From Dyadobacter sp. 676 (GTDB lineage Bacteria > Bacteroidota > Bacteroidia > Cytophagales > Spirosomataceae), in contig NZ_CP159289.1 in assembly GCF_040448675.1 (NCBI RefSeq), positions 2,170,001-2,234,000 on the forward strand: a stretch of DNA of 64,000 nt, read 5' to 3'. The notes beneath the pieces are model-generated. The model was not told the origin of the DNA, did not search any database, and saw only the letters and a program-made list of their open reading frames with translations. A program made the translations under genes and the position numbers. Positions within the stretch are counted from its first letter, which is position 1, and every line of letters begins with the position of its first letter. Positions 1-9,085 of the stretch are shown here, piece after piece.

Positions 1-1
1 A

Positions 2-397
2 AAATACGGCAGCTCCCCAAATCCGAAACCATTGCGTCAGCGATTGATATCTGCACGGGACCGGGAAAAGAACCCCGCCGTGAAGCCGCCCAAGTTCGGG
101 GACTTCCTTGATCAAACCTCGAATCTTCGGCAGTCGATCAGCTATTTCATCATCAAGGATGGCAAAGTGATCGACGGGGATCTGGGGGATAAAGGCGTAA
201 CAGTTGCCCACAATATCGCCCAGCAGCGGGCTCGAAATGTCCAAAAAGGTTACGGGCTCGTGGTGGTCGCCGGGCAAGATTACGCCGAATACGTTGAGGC
301 CAACGGCTATGACGTGATCAGTTCAGCCGAGCAGTTCGCCAAAAAGCAAATGCCGCAGCTGCTTGCAGCAATGAAGAAGAGAATCAAATCAATTTAA
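2..397 (+). CDS. Phage tail-completion-like protein, 5'-truncated by window edge
   Basis: The reading frame is open to the first base of the window, so the true start lies upstream; 131 codons are visible. The TTG at 32 is only the first possible start inside the window and is not a likely one. The C-terminal half (a GYGLVVVAGQDYAEYVEANGYD stretch, written here only for its hydrophobic beta pattern around AGQDYAEYVE) resembles the HK97-gp10/tail-completion type of small phage protein, in which a strand carrying a YA.YVE-type motif is typical. It ends 21 bases before the tape measure gene, on the same strand, which fits a late tail operon. The family is inferred from shape and position; the phage context is much firmer than the exact identity. 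Confidence 0.5.
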   Translation, partial: KYGSSPNPKPLRQRLISARDREKNPAVKPPKFGDFLDQTSNLRQSISYFIIKDGKVIDGDLGDKGVTVAHNIAQQRARNVQKGYGLVVVAGQDYAEYVEANGYDVISSAEQFAKKQMPQLLAAMKKRIKSI

Positions 398-418
398 TAA
401 CCTCTAAAATACCACACT

Positions 419-3400
419 ATGCGTAGTTCATCCGGAGCGATCGACTTCGACTCCTACCTTCACACTGACAATTATGCCCAGGGAATCAAACGTATTGAAA
501 ACCTCACACGGGGCGTCACCAAGACCGTGACAACTGAGGCCGACCGAATGAATGCGACCTTTTCGAATTTGGGAAGGGTCGCCGCTGGTGCATTCGCAGG
601 ACTTCAATTAGCGCAACTTCCGCAGCAGATCGTGCGTGTGCGGGGCGAGTTCCAACAACTCGAGATTTCGCTGAACACGATGCTGCAAAGCAAGTCGAAG
701 GCAGACAATCTAACCCGCGAAATAATTCAGGCCGCAGCCACCACACCCTTTGGATTGAAGGATCTTTCTGCCGGTGCCAAACAACTTTTAGCCTATGGGT
801 CTGCGGCAGAAACAGTTGTTGGCGAGATGCGAATGATTGGCGACATCGCAGCAGGTGTCTCCGCCCCTATAAGCGACCTAATCTACCTTTACGGCACTCT
901 AAGAACGCAAGGCCGGGCGTACGCTGTGGATATCCGGCAATTCGCGGGACGCGGAATACCGATTTATGCGGAACTGGCCAAAGTTCTCAAAGTACAGGTA
1001 GACGAAGTAAATGCGCTTGTCGAAGCGGGGAAGGTCGGATTCCCGCAAGTAGAACAAGCATTCAAAAATATGACTTCGGCCGGCGGCATGTTCTATAATT
1101 TGACCGCGGAACAATCCAAATCTATTCCCGGCCTAATCGAACGTTTGAAGGATGGCATCGACATCGCCTTTAATGATATTGGGAAATCCAATCAAGGCCT
1201 TATCGAGAATATCATTACCGGGGCAACGACCGCGGTTGAACACTATCAGGATATCCTGGATGTTCTCAAAGTTGTTGTCGCCAGCTATGGTGCATACCGT
1301 GCCGCATTGATACTGACTACAGCCGCGCAGTCCTCTTCTTTAATACTTGGCGAGGTTCAGGCCTTTGTGGCACTTGCCCGCTCCATCAGGACGGCGGCCG
1401 ATGCACAGGCTCTTCTCAACTTGGTCGTACGCCAGAACCCGTATGTGATCGCCGCAACAGCGCTCGCCGCTCTGGTTACCGGGATCATTGTGTTCGGCAA
1501 AGAAACCGATGCTGCAACCGAAGCCAAGGAAAAGCTTGCCAATGCCGTTCGGGAAACTGAATCGGAAATCAACAAGGAGAAAGCAAGCATCGCCGTTTTG
1601 ACCCAGCAATTGAAGGATGAAACAAAAACCAGAGAGGAAAAGGGAAAGATTTTAAAGAAGCTCGTCGACTTGAATCCGGAAATCCTTTCGGGCATCACTT
1701 TGGAGAATGCAGCAACCGGTAGGGCAACGGAATTAATAAACGAATACATCAGGGCGAAGCGCGAGCAAATCCGGGTTGCACAGATCCAAGCCAAGATCGA
1801 GGCAGAGTTGCAAAACCAGCTCGACATTAAGTCAGGCAAGAAGGATGATGAGCTGAGAATGTCGTTCTTACCTACGGCAGGACTTGGAATGGCCGCAACC
1901 GCGGCTGGAATGGGCGGCGGCAGCTTCAACGCCAGCAAAGTTATTGCACAAGACCTGGAACAGGCGAAAACTGCGGCCATTGCAAAGTCCAAACAGGTAG
2001 AAAAAGCTCTTCTCGATGAACTCAACAGCGGTATTGAACAACGCCGCGCCCGTCGTCGGAAAGAAATAGCCGATATCAAGGAAGCCGGCAAAATGACCGT
2101 CGAGGCCTATGATGCCCAAATTAAGGCTTTGCAAGACGTCCAAAAGAAAGCCACTTCGAAGAAGGAGTACGACCACATCGGTAACCAGATCAAGATTTTA
2201 GAGGCACAACGGGCAAAAATTACGGGAGGCAAATCTGCGGCTGCCGCTCGCGCATCAGCGGAAAACGAAAAAGAGGTCCGGGTCAAGACGTTCGCCGAAG
2301 AACTTGAATCCAAAAAGCAACTGTACGAGCTCTATCAACGATGGATTGATAGTTACGGGAAGGCTGCGGCCGACGAGCAATTCGCTAGCCTTATTTCCGA
2401 GCAGAAAACCTATGTTGACTACCTGAACAACGAAATCGCCAGGCTTGAAGCGATGAAGGACACAGGGTATGTTGGCAAATTCAGCGATCAGGATGCCGCA
2501 GATCTTGATAACCTGCTTTCATTGAGGCGAAATGCGCTCAACCAGAAAACCTCGGTCGAGCAGTTCAAGGATGAGCTCGAAGAGGCCAAAATGGAAGCGA
2601 AATCTCTGGCCGAATACCTGGATGTCCTGTACAGCAAGCGGGGTAACGTCGGCGACCCGGATAGCGCCAGCGGCCAGGCCAAGTCTGTACTACTCAATTC
2701 CGAAATCGTTGAAACAGAAAAAGCGCTCAAAGCCTCGCTGATTGAGTTTCAGCGGGAGTCGGCTACCTACTTGCAAAAAAGAATCCAGGCAGAGCAAAAA
2801 TACAATTCGCTACGCAAGGCCGCTATCTTAAAGTATAGCAAGGACGAACTCAAAACTGAGCTGGACAACATTGAGAAGCGGAAAAAGGAGGAATTGGAAG
2901 CCATTGCCGACGAGGAACTGGAACGGACTGAAGCCTATCAGCGCATCCATGAAGATATAAAACAGCTATCCCGCGAGCAGCTGAAAATCCGGATTGACAA
3001 TATCCAGCAGGAACTTAAAAACGAGGAAATCTCTGTTAAGAAGCGGCTCGAACTCGAAAAGGCGCTGGCAAGGGCCAAGAAAGCGCTCAATAACAAGAGC
3101 GTTGAGGATCTGCGTATCGCCGGCTCTGTGCTTTCCCAGGCCCTGGGCGACGTCACGTTGGAATTCACCGAACAGTTTAAACTGAACCTGCGCGATCTCG
3201 GAAATGCCATCGAAGGCGTGGCCAACCTTGCTTCGTTTGATTTCAGCACCGCATCCGCCAGCGACAAAGCATCTGCCATCGGCGATATTATCGGTATCCA
3301 CTCGTTCCTGATTACCACGGTCCGCGACGCCTTCAAGACCACCGAGGATTTCTATACCGGCATGGAAGAGCACGAATCCTATTACAAAGGGCTTGCAGCC

Positions 3401-4456
3401 GAGATTGACGGGGTAAACATCCTTTTGGAGCGGCAACAGTATTTGCTGGGTAACCTGACCGGCTCCGAAAAGTCAGGCGGCACGATGGCACTGATCGAGT
3501 CGTATGCCAAAGCTCAGGAAGACGCGTTACAAGGTTTGAAGGATTTGAGCATTGATGTCATCAAATCTGCCGATAAGGTGTTCGTGGACCCTATTCTCGG
3601 CACCGAAGTCAAAGCGAAAGGATTCTGGGGAGTATACACGCAGCTTGCGACGGCCGGCAAGGCAGAAACCAAAATCAAGTACAAGTTCGAGAACATCGAC
3701 ACCTCCGGGTACGACGACATCGAGGACTTTATCAACCTGTTGGCAGAGATCCGGAAAGGCGGCGGCAAGTTAAACGGGAAGGAAGTCGTCGCGGCGGACC
3801 TGGAAGCGCTTGAACTACTGATCAAAACCTATCAGGAGGCGGAGGAAAAACAAAAGCAGCTGATCGACGAATTCCGCCAATTCCTGACTGCTACCACCGA
3901 AACACAGATTGCCGATGCAATAGTAGCCGGTTTACAGGCCGGGAAATCGTCTGCCGCGGACTTTGCCGACGACTTTGAGACAATGATGCGGAATGCAGTC
4001 GTAAACTCGCTGAAAGCGCAAATTATGGACGCGAAGCTGGCCGACTTTTACAAGAAAATGGGCGAGTATGCATTGAGTGACGGAGTGATTAGCAAGGATG
4101 AGCAGGCAGATTTGAAAAAAGACTGGGACGGTATCATTACCGGATCGAAGCAGCTGGCCGATACGATTCAGGAGATAACCGGTGTAGATATCGCAGGTTC
4201 AGCGGCTAATCTGAATAACTCACTGTCGGGCTCAATAAAGGGGATGAGCGAGGAAACGGCCTCAGTGCTGGCCGGCCAGTTCAACGCAATCCGAATTTAT
4301 AATGCTCAGATGGCGTTTGATGTGAGATCCTCATTATTGGTTTTGACACAGATTTCTCAAAATACATCGTACACTCGGAAGCTGATCGATGTTGATGACA
4401 AACTGAGTAAAATCATTGATCAAAATAATCGGTCACTTCGAGGCTTCGGATTCTGA
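419..4456 (+). CDS. Phage tail tape measure protein
   Basis: A 1345-residue protein that would set tail length and line the tail tube of a long-tailed phage. The N-terminal region (about residues 60-260) has the tape-measure domain pattern: a hydrophobic Gly/Ala-rich segment, then IGDIAAGVSAPISDLIYLYG and RQFAGRGIPIYAELAKVL, typical of Bacteroidota tape measure proteins. A hydrophobic stretch follows near residues 285-360. Most of the rest is long charged coiled coil (residues about 365-950), rich in Lys, Glu and Ala, as expected for a tape measure protein. The start ATG follows the upstream tail gene by 21 bases. It is the last recognisable structural gene: a strong terminator and oppositely oriented cargo follow directly, so distal tail, baseplate and lysis genes are missing here. 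The product class is secure; whether it is still used is unknown. Confidence 0.9.
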   Translation: MRSSSGAIDFDSYLHTDNYAQGIKRIENLTRGVTKTVTTEADRMNATFSNLGRVAAGAFAGLQLAQLPQQIVRVRGEFQQLEISLNTMLQSKSKADNLTREIIQAAATTPFGLKDLSAGAKQLLAYGSAAETVVGEMRMIGDIAAGVSAPISDLIYLYGTLRTQGRAYAVDIRQFAGRGIPIYAELAKVLKVQVDEVNALVEAGKVGFPQVEQAFKNMTSAGGMFYNLTAEQSKSIPGLIERLKDGIDIAFNDIGKSNQGLIENIITGATTAVEHYQDILDVLKVVVASYGAYRAALILTTAAQSSSLILGEVQAFVALARSIRTAADAQALLNLVVRQNPYVIAATALAALVTGIIVFGKETDAATEAKEKLANAVRETESEINKEKASIAVLTQQLKDETKTREEKGKILKKLVDLNPEILSGITLENAATGRATELINEYIRAKREQIRVAQIQAKIEAELQNQLDIKSGKKDDELRMSFLPTAGLGMAATAAGMGGGSFNASKVIAQDLEQAKTAAIAKSKQVEKALLDELNSGIEQRRARRRKEIADIKEAGKMTVEAYDAQIKALQDVQKKATSKKEYDHIGNQIKILEAQRAKITGGKSAAAARASAENEKEVRVKTFAEELESKKQLYELYQRWIDSYGKAAADEQFASLISEQKTYVDYLNNEIARLEAMKDTGYVGKFSDQDAADLDNLLSLRRNALNQKTSVEQFKDELEEAKMEAKSLAEYLDVLYSKRGNVGDPDSASGQAKSVLLNSEIVETEKALKASLIEFQRESATYLQKRIQAEQKYNSLRKAAILKYSKDELKTELDNIEKRKKEELEAIADEELERTEAYQRIHEDIKQLSREQLKIRIDNIQQELKNEEISVKKRLELEKALARAKKALNNKSVEDLRIAGSVLSQALGDVTLEFTEQFKLNLRDLGNAIEGVANLASFDFSTASASDKASAIGDIIGIHSFLITTVRDAFKTTEDFYTGMEEHESYYKGLAAEIDGVNILLERQQYLLGNLTGSEKSGGTMALIESYAKAQEDALQGLKDLSIDVIKSADKVFVDPILGTEVKAKGFWGVYTQLATAGKAETKIKYKFENIDTSGYDDIEDFINLLAEIRKGGGKLNGKEVVAADLEALELLIKTYQEAEEKQKQLIDEFRQFLTATTETQIADAIVAGLQAGKSSAADFADDFETMMRNAVVNSLKAQIMDAKLADFYKKMGEYALSDGVISKDEQADLKKDWDGIITGSKQLADTIQEITGVDIAGSAANLNNSLSGSIKGMSEETASVLAGQFNAIRIYNAQMAFDVRSSLLVLTQISQNTSYTRKLIDVDDKLSKIIDQNNRSLRGFGF

Positions 4457-4477
4457 TTTCCGACGAAAATAGTCGGT

Positions 4478-4519
4478 AGATAACTCCGCGTCCTTTCTGG
4501 GTGACGGAGTTATCTATTT
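4478..4519 (+). terminator. Terminator hairpin after the tape measure gene
   Basis: An 11-bp perfect stem (AGATAACTCCG at 4478-4488 with CGGAGTTATCT at 4505-4515) begins 22 bases after the tape measure stop and is followed by a short T-rich tail. It closes the phage structural operon. Confidence 0.7.
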
Positions 4520-4627
4520 ATGTATTGCCATCCGTAGGCCTCTAGGTGGTTGATACCAGCCACAGCTGGTGGAAATTTGATTGCCCCCCTGACTTATCGG
4601 TGACCTTACTCTCAAATTCACTCTTTT

Positions 4628-4800
4628 CTACGCGTAGTCAATGGCTACCTCGATCCCAGAGCTCACAACAAAATCTTCGAGCAGAAGTAGCTCGCATACC
4701 TTGACATCTGGAGCTTATTGATATCGACGCCTTTTACAAATACCTGTCCGAATGCGCCAGATGAAAGAAGTAGGAAGAAAATATAAAATATACATTTCAT
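4628..4800 (-). pseudogene. Decayed small secreted protein gene
   Basis: On the minus strand an ATG at 4800 opens a frame with a clear signal peptide (MKCIFYIFFLLLSSGAFGQ), followed by VFVKGVDINKL, and then runs out of frame to a stop at 4663. Moving by one base inside the CTCCAG stretch restores a continuation (DVKVCELLLLEDFVVSSG, then IEVAIDYA) up to a stop at 4628. The pattern VNGVDIN.LD..Y.EL...VDYG is one I recall in short secreted Bacteroidota proteins of unknown function, so this reads as a frameshifted and shortened copy. It lies just downstream of, and on the same strand as, the DUF2971 gene. Confidence 0.4.
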
Positions 4801-4809
4801 AATCGTGAA

Positions 4810-5472
4810 TTAAGCTTCGGTTGGGGTCTTCAATTCAATTTTTGAATCGACAACAATTTCCATACTTGGTCTATGAAGTCGCACTTTGTTAAATTGCAAA
4901 TCACGGAGATGTGTACAGTTATGAATCACTAGATCTATATCGTCCTTACTAGATTTCAGGCCAAAATTTATAGCCACAAGTTTCCCAATGAATGGATATT
5001 CTCTTCCCTTCGCGCCCTCATCGACAGACCCGTATGCTCTGATTTCCTGCTCATATGACCAGTTTGAAAACTTTCTGACTAAAAACACTCCCTCTTCCTT
5101 GATATTTATGGCGAGACCGCCAGAATGGTGATATCTTGCCGCATCTGTTTTAACAACGTCATTTGAGTACTCTATCGGAAAAAGCTGGCCCTCAATCTTC
5201 TCACGATCCTTATCGTCAATTTCAAATTCGAGGCATACTCCCGTGTGATTGTTGGCATAATGCGACCACATCAAGATTTCTTTCATACTCTTAGAAAACG
5301 AGCAAGAACAAAGCGACGATCGAAAGATCTCGTATACTTTTTCGGTAGTATTGTCATCAATAAAACACTCAAAAGGATCATTTAAGTGATCTAACCTAGC
5401 ATACCAGTGTACACACTTTCTTAGACTATGGAGAAGGTTTGCATTTATGGAGTGGAACTTAAATAGTTTCAT
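4810..5472 (-). CDS. DUF2971 family protein
   Basis: A 220-residue soluble protein. The N-terminus (LFKFHSIN, then WYARLDHLNDPFEC) and the central WSHYANNHTGVCLEF motif are hallmarks of the DUF2971 family, whose biochemical role is not established; members are frequent in prophages and accessory islands, some beside defence genes. I chose the ATG at 5472 (MKLFKF) rather than the upstream TTG at 5487, because family members start just before the LFKF strand. A palindrome lies 19 bases upstream of the ATG. The unknown membrane protein gene lies upstream on the same strand, 115 bases away, so the two may be expressed together. Family assignment is firm; function is not known. Confidence 0.75.
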   Translation of the reverse strand: MKLFKFHSINANLLHSLRKCVHWYARLDHLNDPFECFIDDNTTEKVYEIFRSSLCSCSFSKSMKEILMWSHYANNHTGVCLEFEIDDKDREKIEGQLFPIEYSNDVVKTDAARYHHSGGLAINIKEEGVFLVRKFSNWSYEQEIRAYGSVDEGAKGREYPFIGKLVAINFGLKSSKDDIDLVIHNCTHLRDLQFNKVRLHRPSMEIVVDSKIELKTPTEA

Positions 5473-5490
5473 ATTTTCAAAAATCAACAG

Positions 5491-5508
5491 TGTAACATAT
5501 GGGTTACA
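5491..5508 (-). promoter_or_regulatory. Palindrome upstream of the DUF2971 gene, possible operator
   Basis: TGTAAC and GTTACA arms (5491-5496 and 5503-5508) separated by six bases, ending 19 bases before the DUF2971 start codon. Position and symmetry suit a repressor site, but only one copy is seen. Confidence 0.3.
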
Positions 5509-5587
5509 TTAACAAGGAGCTCTATATATTCAGTTAGGGGTAACAAAATCAATGAAAACGAAAACGATGTTTCTACACACTCGTTAA

Positions 5588-6418
5588 CTATTCATTTTTT
5601 ACAGACTCAATCGACTTCATTTTATCCACGATGGCTAGTGCGTCATCAACGATTGTTTGCCCTGAAAGTAACTTCGAAATTTCATTCAGTACCTTTTGCT
5701 CCATTAAATCGACGATGATATTAAAGCCATGGATACCTGTACCATTTTTAAGGAATTCTACTTCCCCTTCTGTAAGTACATTTCCAAAAATTTGAAGCAT
5801 ACCGGAATCCATATTCCAGGGTACATACTTTTTCGTTTCAGCGGCGTTTATCAACAGATAGACCATTCGACCGATCATCGCATTATATGCTGTTACAAGA
5901 ATGTTGAGCCGGGGTCCTATAAAGGGACGAAGAGTTTGAAGTCGTTCTAAGTTTCCGGAGGCATTCTCGAAATACTCAATTTTATCGATCGAGAGGATCT
6001 CTTCTTCAAATGATAGTCCCCTTCGTCGATGCTGTAAACCGCCAGAGAGCACCTCCTCGTGAGTCAGGATGTTGTTTATTGTCGAAATGAGTCCAGGAAC
6101 CGAACTACTGATTTTCTTAGTGCACTCCCATAGAACTTGAACAGACTCCACCTGCTTTTCAACGATTCTTTGCCTGGCCTGGCCGCTTTGCCCAATCAAG
6201 GAAAGCACAATTGCATTATTTTGAGTAATCTCCCCTTTTAACGATTCAAGCTTTCTATCTGCCGCGTGCTTCCAAGTAGCCTTCATGCGCTCAACCACCA
6301 ATTTGGATACAATTGCTGATACTAGGCCTGAACTAAACACGAGCGCCAATATGGTGCTTAAGTCTATTTGAATCATAGGGAGCGCCAAAATGAGGGGACT
6401 GTAATCAGTCGCATTCAT
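5588..6418 (-). CDS. Membrane-anchored protein of unknown function
   Basis: A 276-residue protein that I do not recognise. One hydrophobic segment near the N-terminus (about residues 15-42, ending at SKLVVERMK) should anchor it in the inner membrane with the rest in the cytoplasm. The remainder is mostly helical and charged, with a predicted coiled region at about residues 45-100. No catalytic motif is visible. The ATG at 6418 is preferred to the TTG one codon earlier. It is the upstream member of a minus-strand pair with the DUF2971 gene and lies between phage tail genes and other cargo, so an accessory role in the element (exclusion or defence) is possible but purely inferential. Confidence 0.5.
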   Translation of the reverse strand: MNATDYSPLILALPMIQIDLSTILALVFSSGLVSAIVSKLVVERMKATWKHAADRKLESLKGEITQNNAIVLSLIGQSGQARQRIVEKQVESVQVLWECTKKISSSVPGLISTINNILTHEEVLSGGLQHRRRGLSFEEEILSIDKIEYFENASGNLERLQTLRPFIGPRLNILVTAYNAMIGRMVYLLINAAETKKYVPWNMDSGMLQIFGNVLTEGEVEFLKNGTGIHGFNIIVDLMEQKVLNEISKLLSGQTIVDDALAIVDKMKSIESVKNE

Positions 6419-6641
6419 CAAAATATGACATTAATTTCGGAGGATGTAAACGTTCCATAAGCTTACCACAATCCAATCAAATGTCAAAATAGTTTTTATT
6501 TACTGGCATTGTATTTGCCAGAAACGCTGCTTCGCAATCGTTTTCAATATAGGTCTGTTCGCCCTTCCATCACATTTTATTTGTCTGGTATGGCAGGTTG
6601 TCCGATATTGAGAAGAATAACTTACTTTCAGCCTATCAACC

Positions 6642-6968
6642 ATGAAGACCCTGACCACAAATAGATCCGTATCTCGGGAAGAGCTCGTTTCAATCCTGGA
6701 AAAGGACCTTTCACATAACTACAAATACGAGCTGGTCGATGACAACAAGGAAAAATATGTGCTCGTGAAGAAGAATGCGTTGATAGGCGCCAAGATTTCT
6801 AATGTCGCCAACAAGATATCTATCGAAGGCGTGACGCCAACACTCGGCGGTTATTTGTTCACTTTCGCAGCTACGTTTTACACAGGTCTGTTTCTCGGAG
6901 GAATAGCGCAGCCATGGCTTGAATTCGAGAAATCGGTCGGGCACGCATTGCTGAGCAAACTACAGTAA
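6642..6968 (+). CDS. Small protein with a C-terminal membrane segment
   Basis: 108 residues, unrecognised. The N-terminal 60 residues are charged and soluble-looking (SREELVSILEKDL, then YELVDDNKEKYVLVKKN). Residues about 70-90 (GGYLFTFAATFYTGLFLGGI) form a single hydrophobic span. The frame uses ordinary codons and starts with ATG after an A/T-rich leader. No neighbour shares its strand closely. It probably encodes a real small inner-membrane protein, but nothing points to a role. Confidence 0.45.
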   Translation: MKTLTTNRSVSREELVSILEKDLSHNYKYELVDDNKEKYVLVKKNALIGAKISNVANKISIEGVTPTLGGYLFTFAATFYTGLFLGGIAQPWLEFEKSVGHALLSKLQ

Positions 6969-7251
6969 GGACATCGCCGGAGTAACAAACAAGTTCAGTC
7001 TGACAGAATCCGAATTACGAACCATTCACCTCGGCGACCTACTAAATGAACGCCACCGATATTCGCGACATAGAACACAATCAAGACAAAAAGATTGGAG
7101 TCAAATCGGACACGGGCCTATTAGGCCAATCATTTTTGGAAATATTCCTGCACTTCGTGCTATCTCTCTTGAAATAAACTATATTTCCTCACCCCGCGGC
7201 AACCGGACCGTGGTACGGAGATTGTGCCATCCATCATCCCGGACCAACTGA
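6969..7251. other. Non-coding gap in the island
   Basis: No reading frame with a convincing protein, no RNA gene and no strong hairpin is visible here. It separates the small membrane protein gene from the decayed gene at 7252-7441 and is probably degraded cargo. Confidence 0.4.
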
Positions 7252-7441
7252 GCAGCGAAGTTAGACCATATTTTCGCTATTATGCGGTACGCAAACGGCT
7301 GGCAGATTCAAGCCGTGACACAGTTCCCGAGCGGTCGCTGCATGCGATGGTTTTAGTTTTCGGCATGGCTCCGGATTTATGGCCGTTGTCAAAGATCGGC
7401 AGACCGCGATCGACTTCGCGGCCACGCTGCCCGTACACTAA
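7252..7441 (+). pseudogene. Decayed short gene, frameshifted
   Basis: One frame reads AAKLDHIFAIMRYANGWQI and QAVTQFPSGRCMRWF up to a TAG at 7354-7356. A one-step frame change then continues as SFRHGSGFMAVVKDRQTAI and DFAATLPVH to a TAA at 7439-7441. The two halves together have a sensible protein composition, while the longer ORF in the third frame (7224-7490) is arginine- and proline-rich and looks like a shadow. A strong terminator 68 bases downstream supports a former gene ending here. It has no recognised family and lacks an intact start (a stop lies just before residue 1). Confidence 0.35.
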
Positions 7442-7508
7442 TTTCTATTTTCACTCATTTAAAAAAGGGAGCATAACGGCAGAAGGTTAAAGAAACTTTG
7501 CCGATAAT

Positions 7509-7545
7509 TAAGAAAAGCTACCTATATCGGTAGCTTTTCTTATTA
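7509..7545. terminator. Strong bidirectional terminator hairpin
   Basis: A perfect 14-bp stem (TAAGAAAAGCTACC at 7509-7522, GGTAGCTTTTCTTA at 7529-7542) with a six-base loop and A/T-rich flanks. It follows the decayed gene and insulates the protease gene downstream. Confidence 0.7.
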
Positions 7546-7745
7546 GCAATTAGTAAACATCGCAAAAACATTCGTCGAAACCAGACGCTAATTGATCGAC
7601 AAAGGAACAGAATTCGTCTAAAAAACATCTCGTACTTATTGTAGAGCATAAATAATATCAGCAATTGATATAACTTTTACCGCTATTAAATTATGACCCA
7701 ACTTAATAGCGATTAATTCAAATTTCACACAAACCTTACTTAATT

Positions 7746-9074
7746 ATGAACAAAAATCTAATCCAAAAGGCTTTGTCTCTGCTATTGGTACTTGCATCCA
7801 TAATAGGGTGCTCAAAAACGGACCAATTAAATCCGGTCGAAACCACCCCTCCGGAAGATTTTAAGGTAAGCAAACAAGAGGCTTTAAAGTTAGCGACCGC
7901 TTCGAATGCACCTGCGAATGCCCGCACCTCAGGGGAAGTTTCCAAAAAGGTAAAGGAAATGAAGGAATTCAAGGAAAATCGTGGTAAAACTGTGTTCTAT
8001 GCGATAAATTACGAGGACAATAAGGGCTTTCTTCTTCTATCGGCCGATAGAAGAATGACACCCGTCCTTGCTTACTCCGACGAAGGCTCGTTTAATCTGG
8101 ACACAGACAACCCTGGGATACAGCTTTGGAAGGATTTGGTTTCGCAAAGCTATAAAGGTGTTGAAAAAAACACCAAAGCTCATAGAAACGTCGTTAATGA
8201 GTGGAAATATTTTGAGAAAAAAAATGCTGGCAATGGAAGGACGACGGACCAGCCCGTGTGGACGCCAGAAGCAAGTTGTGAATACTTTGTCACGCATCCA
8301 ATTCCCACAAACGTGACTATACAGCATTTGACTGATCAATTTTCACGTTGGAGGCAAGGGACAGGTTACAACTACTATTGTCCCTCAAATTCTATCCTAT
8401 TCTGTAACAACATGGACTGTGGTAAAACAAATACTTCATGCGGGGCGGTAGCAGTAGGGCAAGTTCTTCGTTATCATAGAAAACCTATCACAGCCAATGG
8501 CAGATCTTTTACAACAGCGATGTTTAATGCCATGCCACCAACTTTGTCGTCATCCAATTGCGATCTGACAGTTGAATCTCATCAAAACATCGCACATTTG
8601 CTTCGGGACGTAGGCGCAGATCTTGATGTACACTATAACACAGCAAATCCGTTGCTGGGTGGAGGCTTCTCCTCTGGCAGTGGTTGCCAGTCGTGGAATT
8701 TACCCACCAAAATAGATGACTTTTTCAATAGTCACGGGTACATTTCAAACGAAGTTGACTTCTGGGGTCTTAGTGGCGAGAGTACAATTAGAGAGCATCT
8801 TTTGGCTAGTAGGCCTGTCATCTTATTCGGAGCAGGATGTACAACTTGCCTTGGTTCTGCTCATATTTGGGTAATTGATGGTGTCCAGGACTTGAATGCG
8901 ATTTACCAAGATCAGAGCGGCTACTGTTATCATCATCGCGTTACTCTGTATCAAATGAACTGGGGTTGGGGAAATGCAAGTGAAAATAGTGGATGGTTCA
9001 ATTACACAAGCATCACGGGAGACGGAACCGTTTATGACAGTGCAAACATGAAGGCCTATACTGTAGTACCGTAA
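7746..9074 (+). CDS. C10 family (streptopain-like) cysteine protease lipoprotein
   Basis: A 442-residue secreted cysteine protease precursor. A lipoprotein signal peptide ends at Cys22 (lipobox SIIGC). Residues about 42-140 resemble the Spi-type propeptide of C10 peptidases (AINYEDNKGFLLLSADRRM, then PVLAYSDEGSF), which keeps the enzyme inactive until cleaved. The catalytic Cys is Cys232 in SCGAVAVGQVLRYH and the catalytic His is His373 in HIWVIDG; the family's MNWGWG motif is near residue 404. All landmarks of an active enzyme are present. Lipidation suggests a periplasmic or outer-membrane, possibly surface-exposed, location. The region is clearly richer in A/T than the chromosome to the right, fitting acquired DNA. 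A small lipoprotein gene starts 11 bases after the stop and should share its transcript. Streptopain itself and the Bacteroides fragilis Bfp proteases are family examples; the target here is unknown. Confidence 0.85.
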   Translation: MNKNLIQKALSLLLVLASIIGCSKTDQLNPVETTPPEDFKVSKQEALKLATASNAPANARTSGEVSKKVKEMKEFKENRGKTVFYAINYEDNKGFLLLSADRRMTPVLAYSDEGSFNLDTDNPGIQLWKDLVSQSYKGVEKNTKAHRNVVNEWKYFEKKNAGNGRTTDQPVWTPEASCEYFVTHPIPTNVTIQHLTDQFSRWRQGTGYNYYCPSNSILFCNNMDCGKTNTSCGAVAVGQVLRYHRKPITANGRSFTTAMFNAMPPTLSSSNCDLTVESHQNIAHLLRDVGADLDVHYNTANPLLGGGFSSGSGCQSWNLPTKIDDFFNSHGYISNEVDFWGLSGESTIREHLLASRPVILFGAGCTTCLGSAHIWVIDGVQDLNAIYQDQSGYCYHHRVTLYQMNWGWGNASENSGWFNYTSITGDGTVYDSANMKAYTVVP

Positions 9075-9085
9075 ATTATTTTGTT

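Noticed and set aside
1357..2091. 244-codon minus-strand ORF inside the tape measure gene
   Set aside because: Antisense shadow of a coiled-coil region; Ser/Ala-rich with no protein pattern.
7224..7490. 88-codon plus-strand ORF before the terminator
   Set aside because: Composition is Arg/Pro/Ser-rich and unlike a protein; two other frames over the same bases give a much more sensible, frameshifted peptide.
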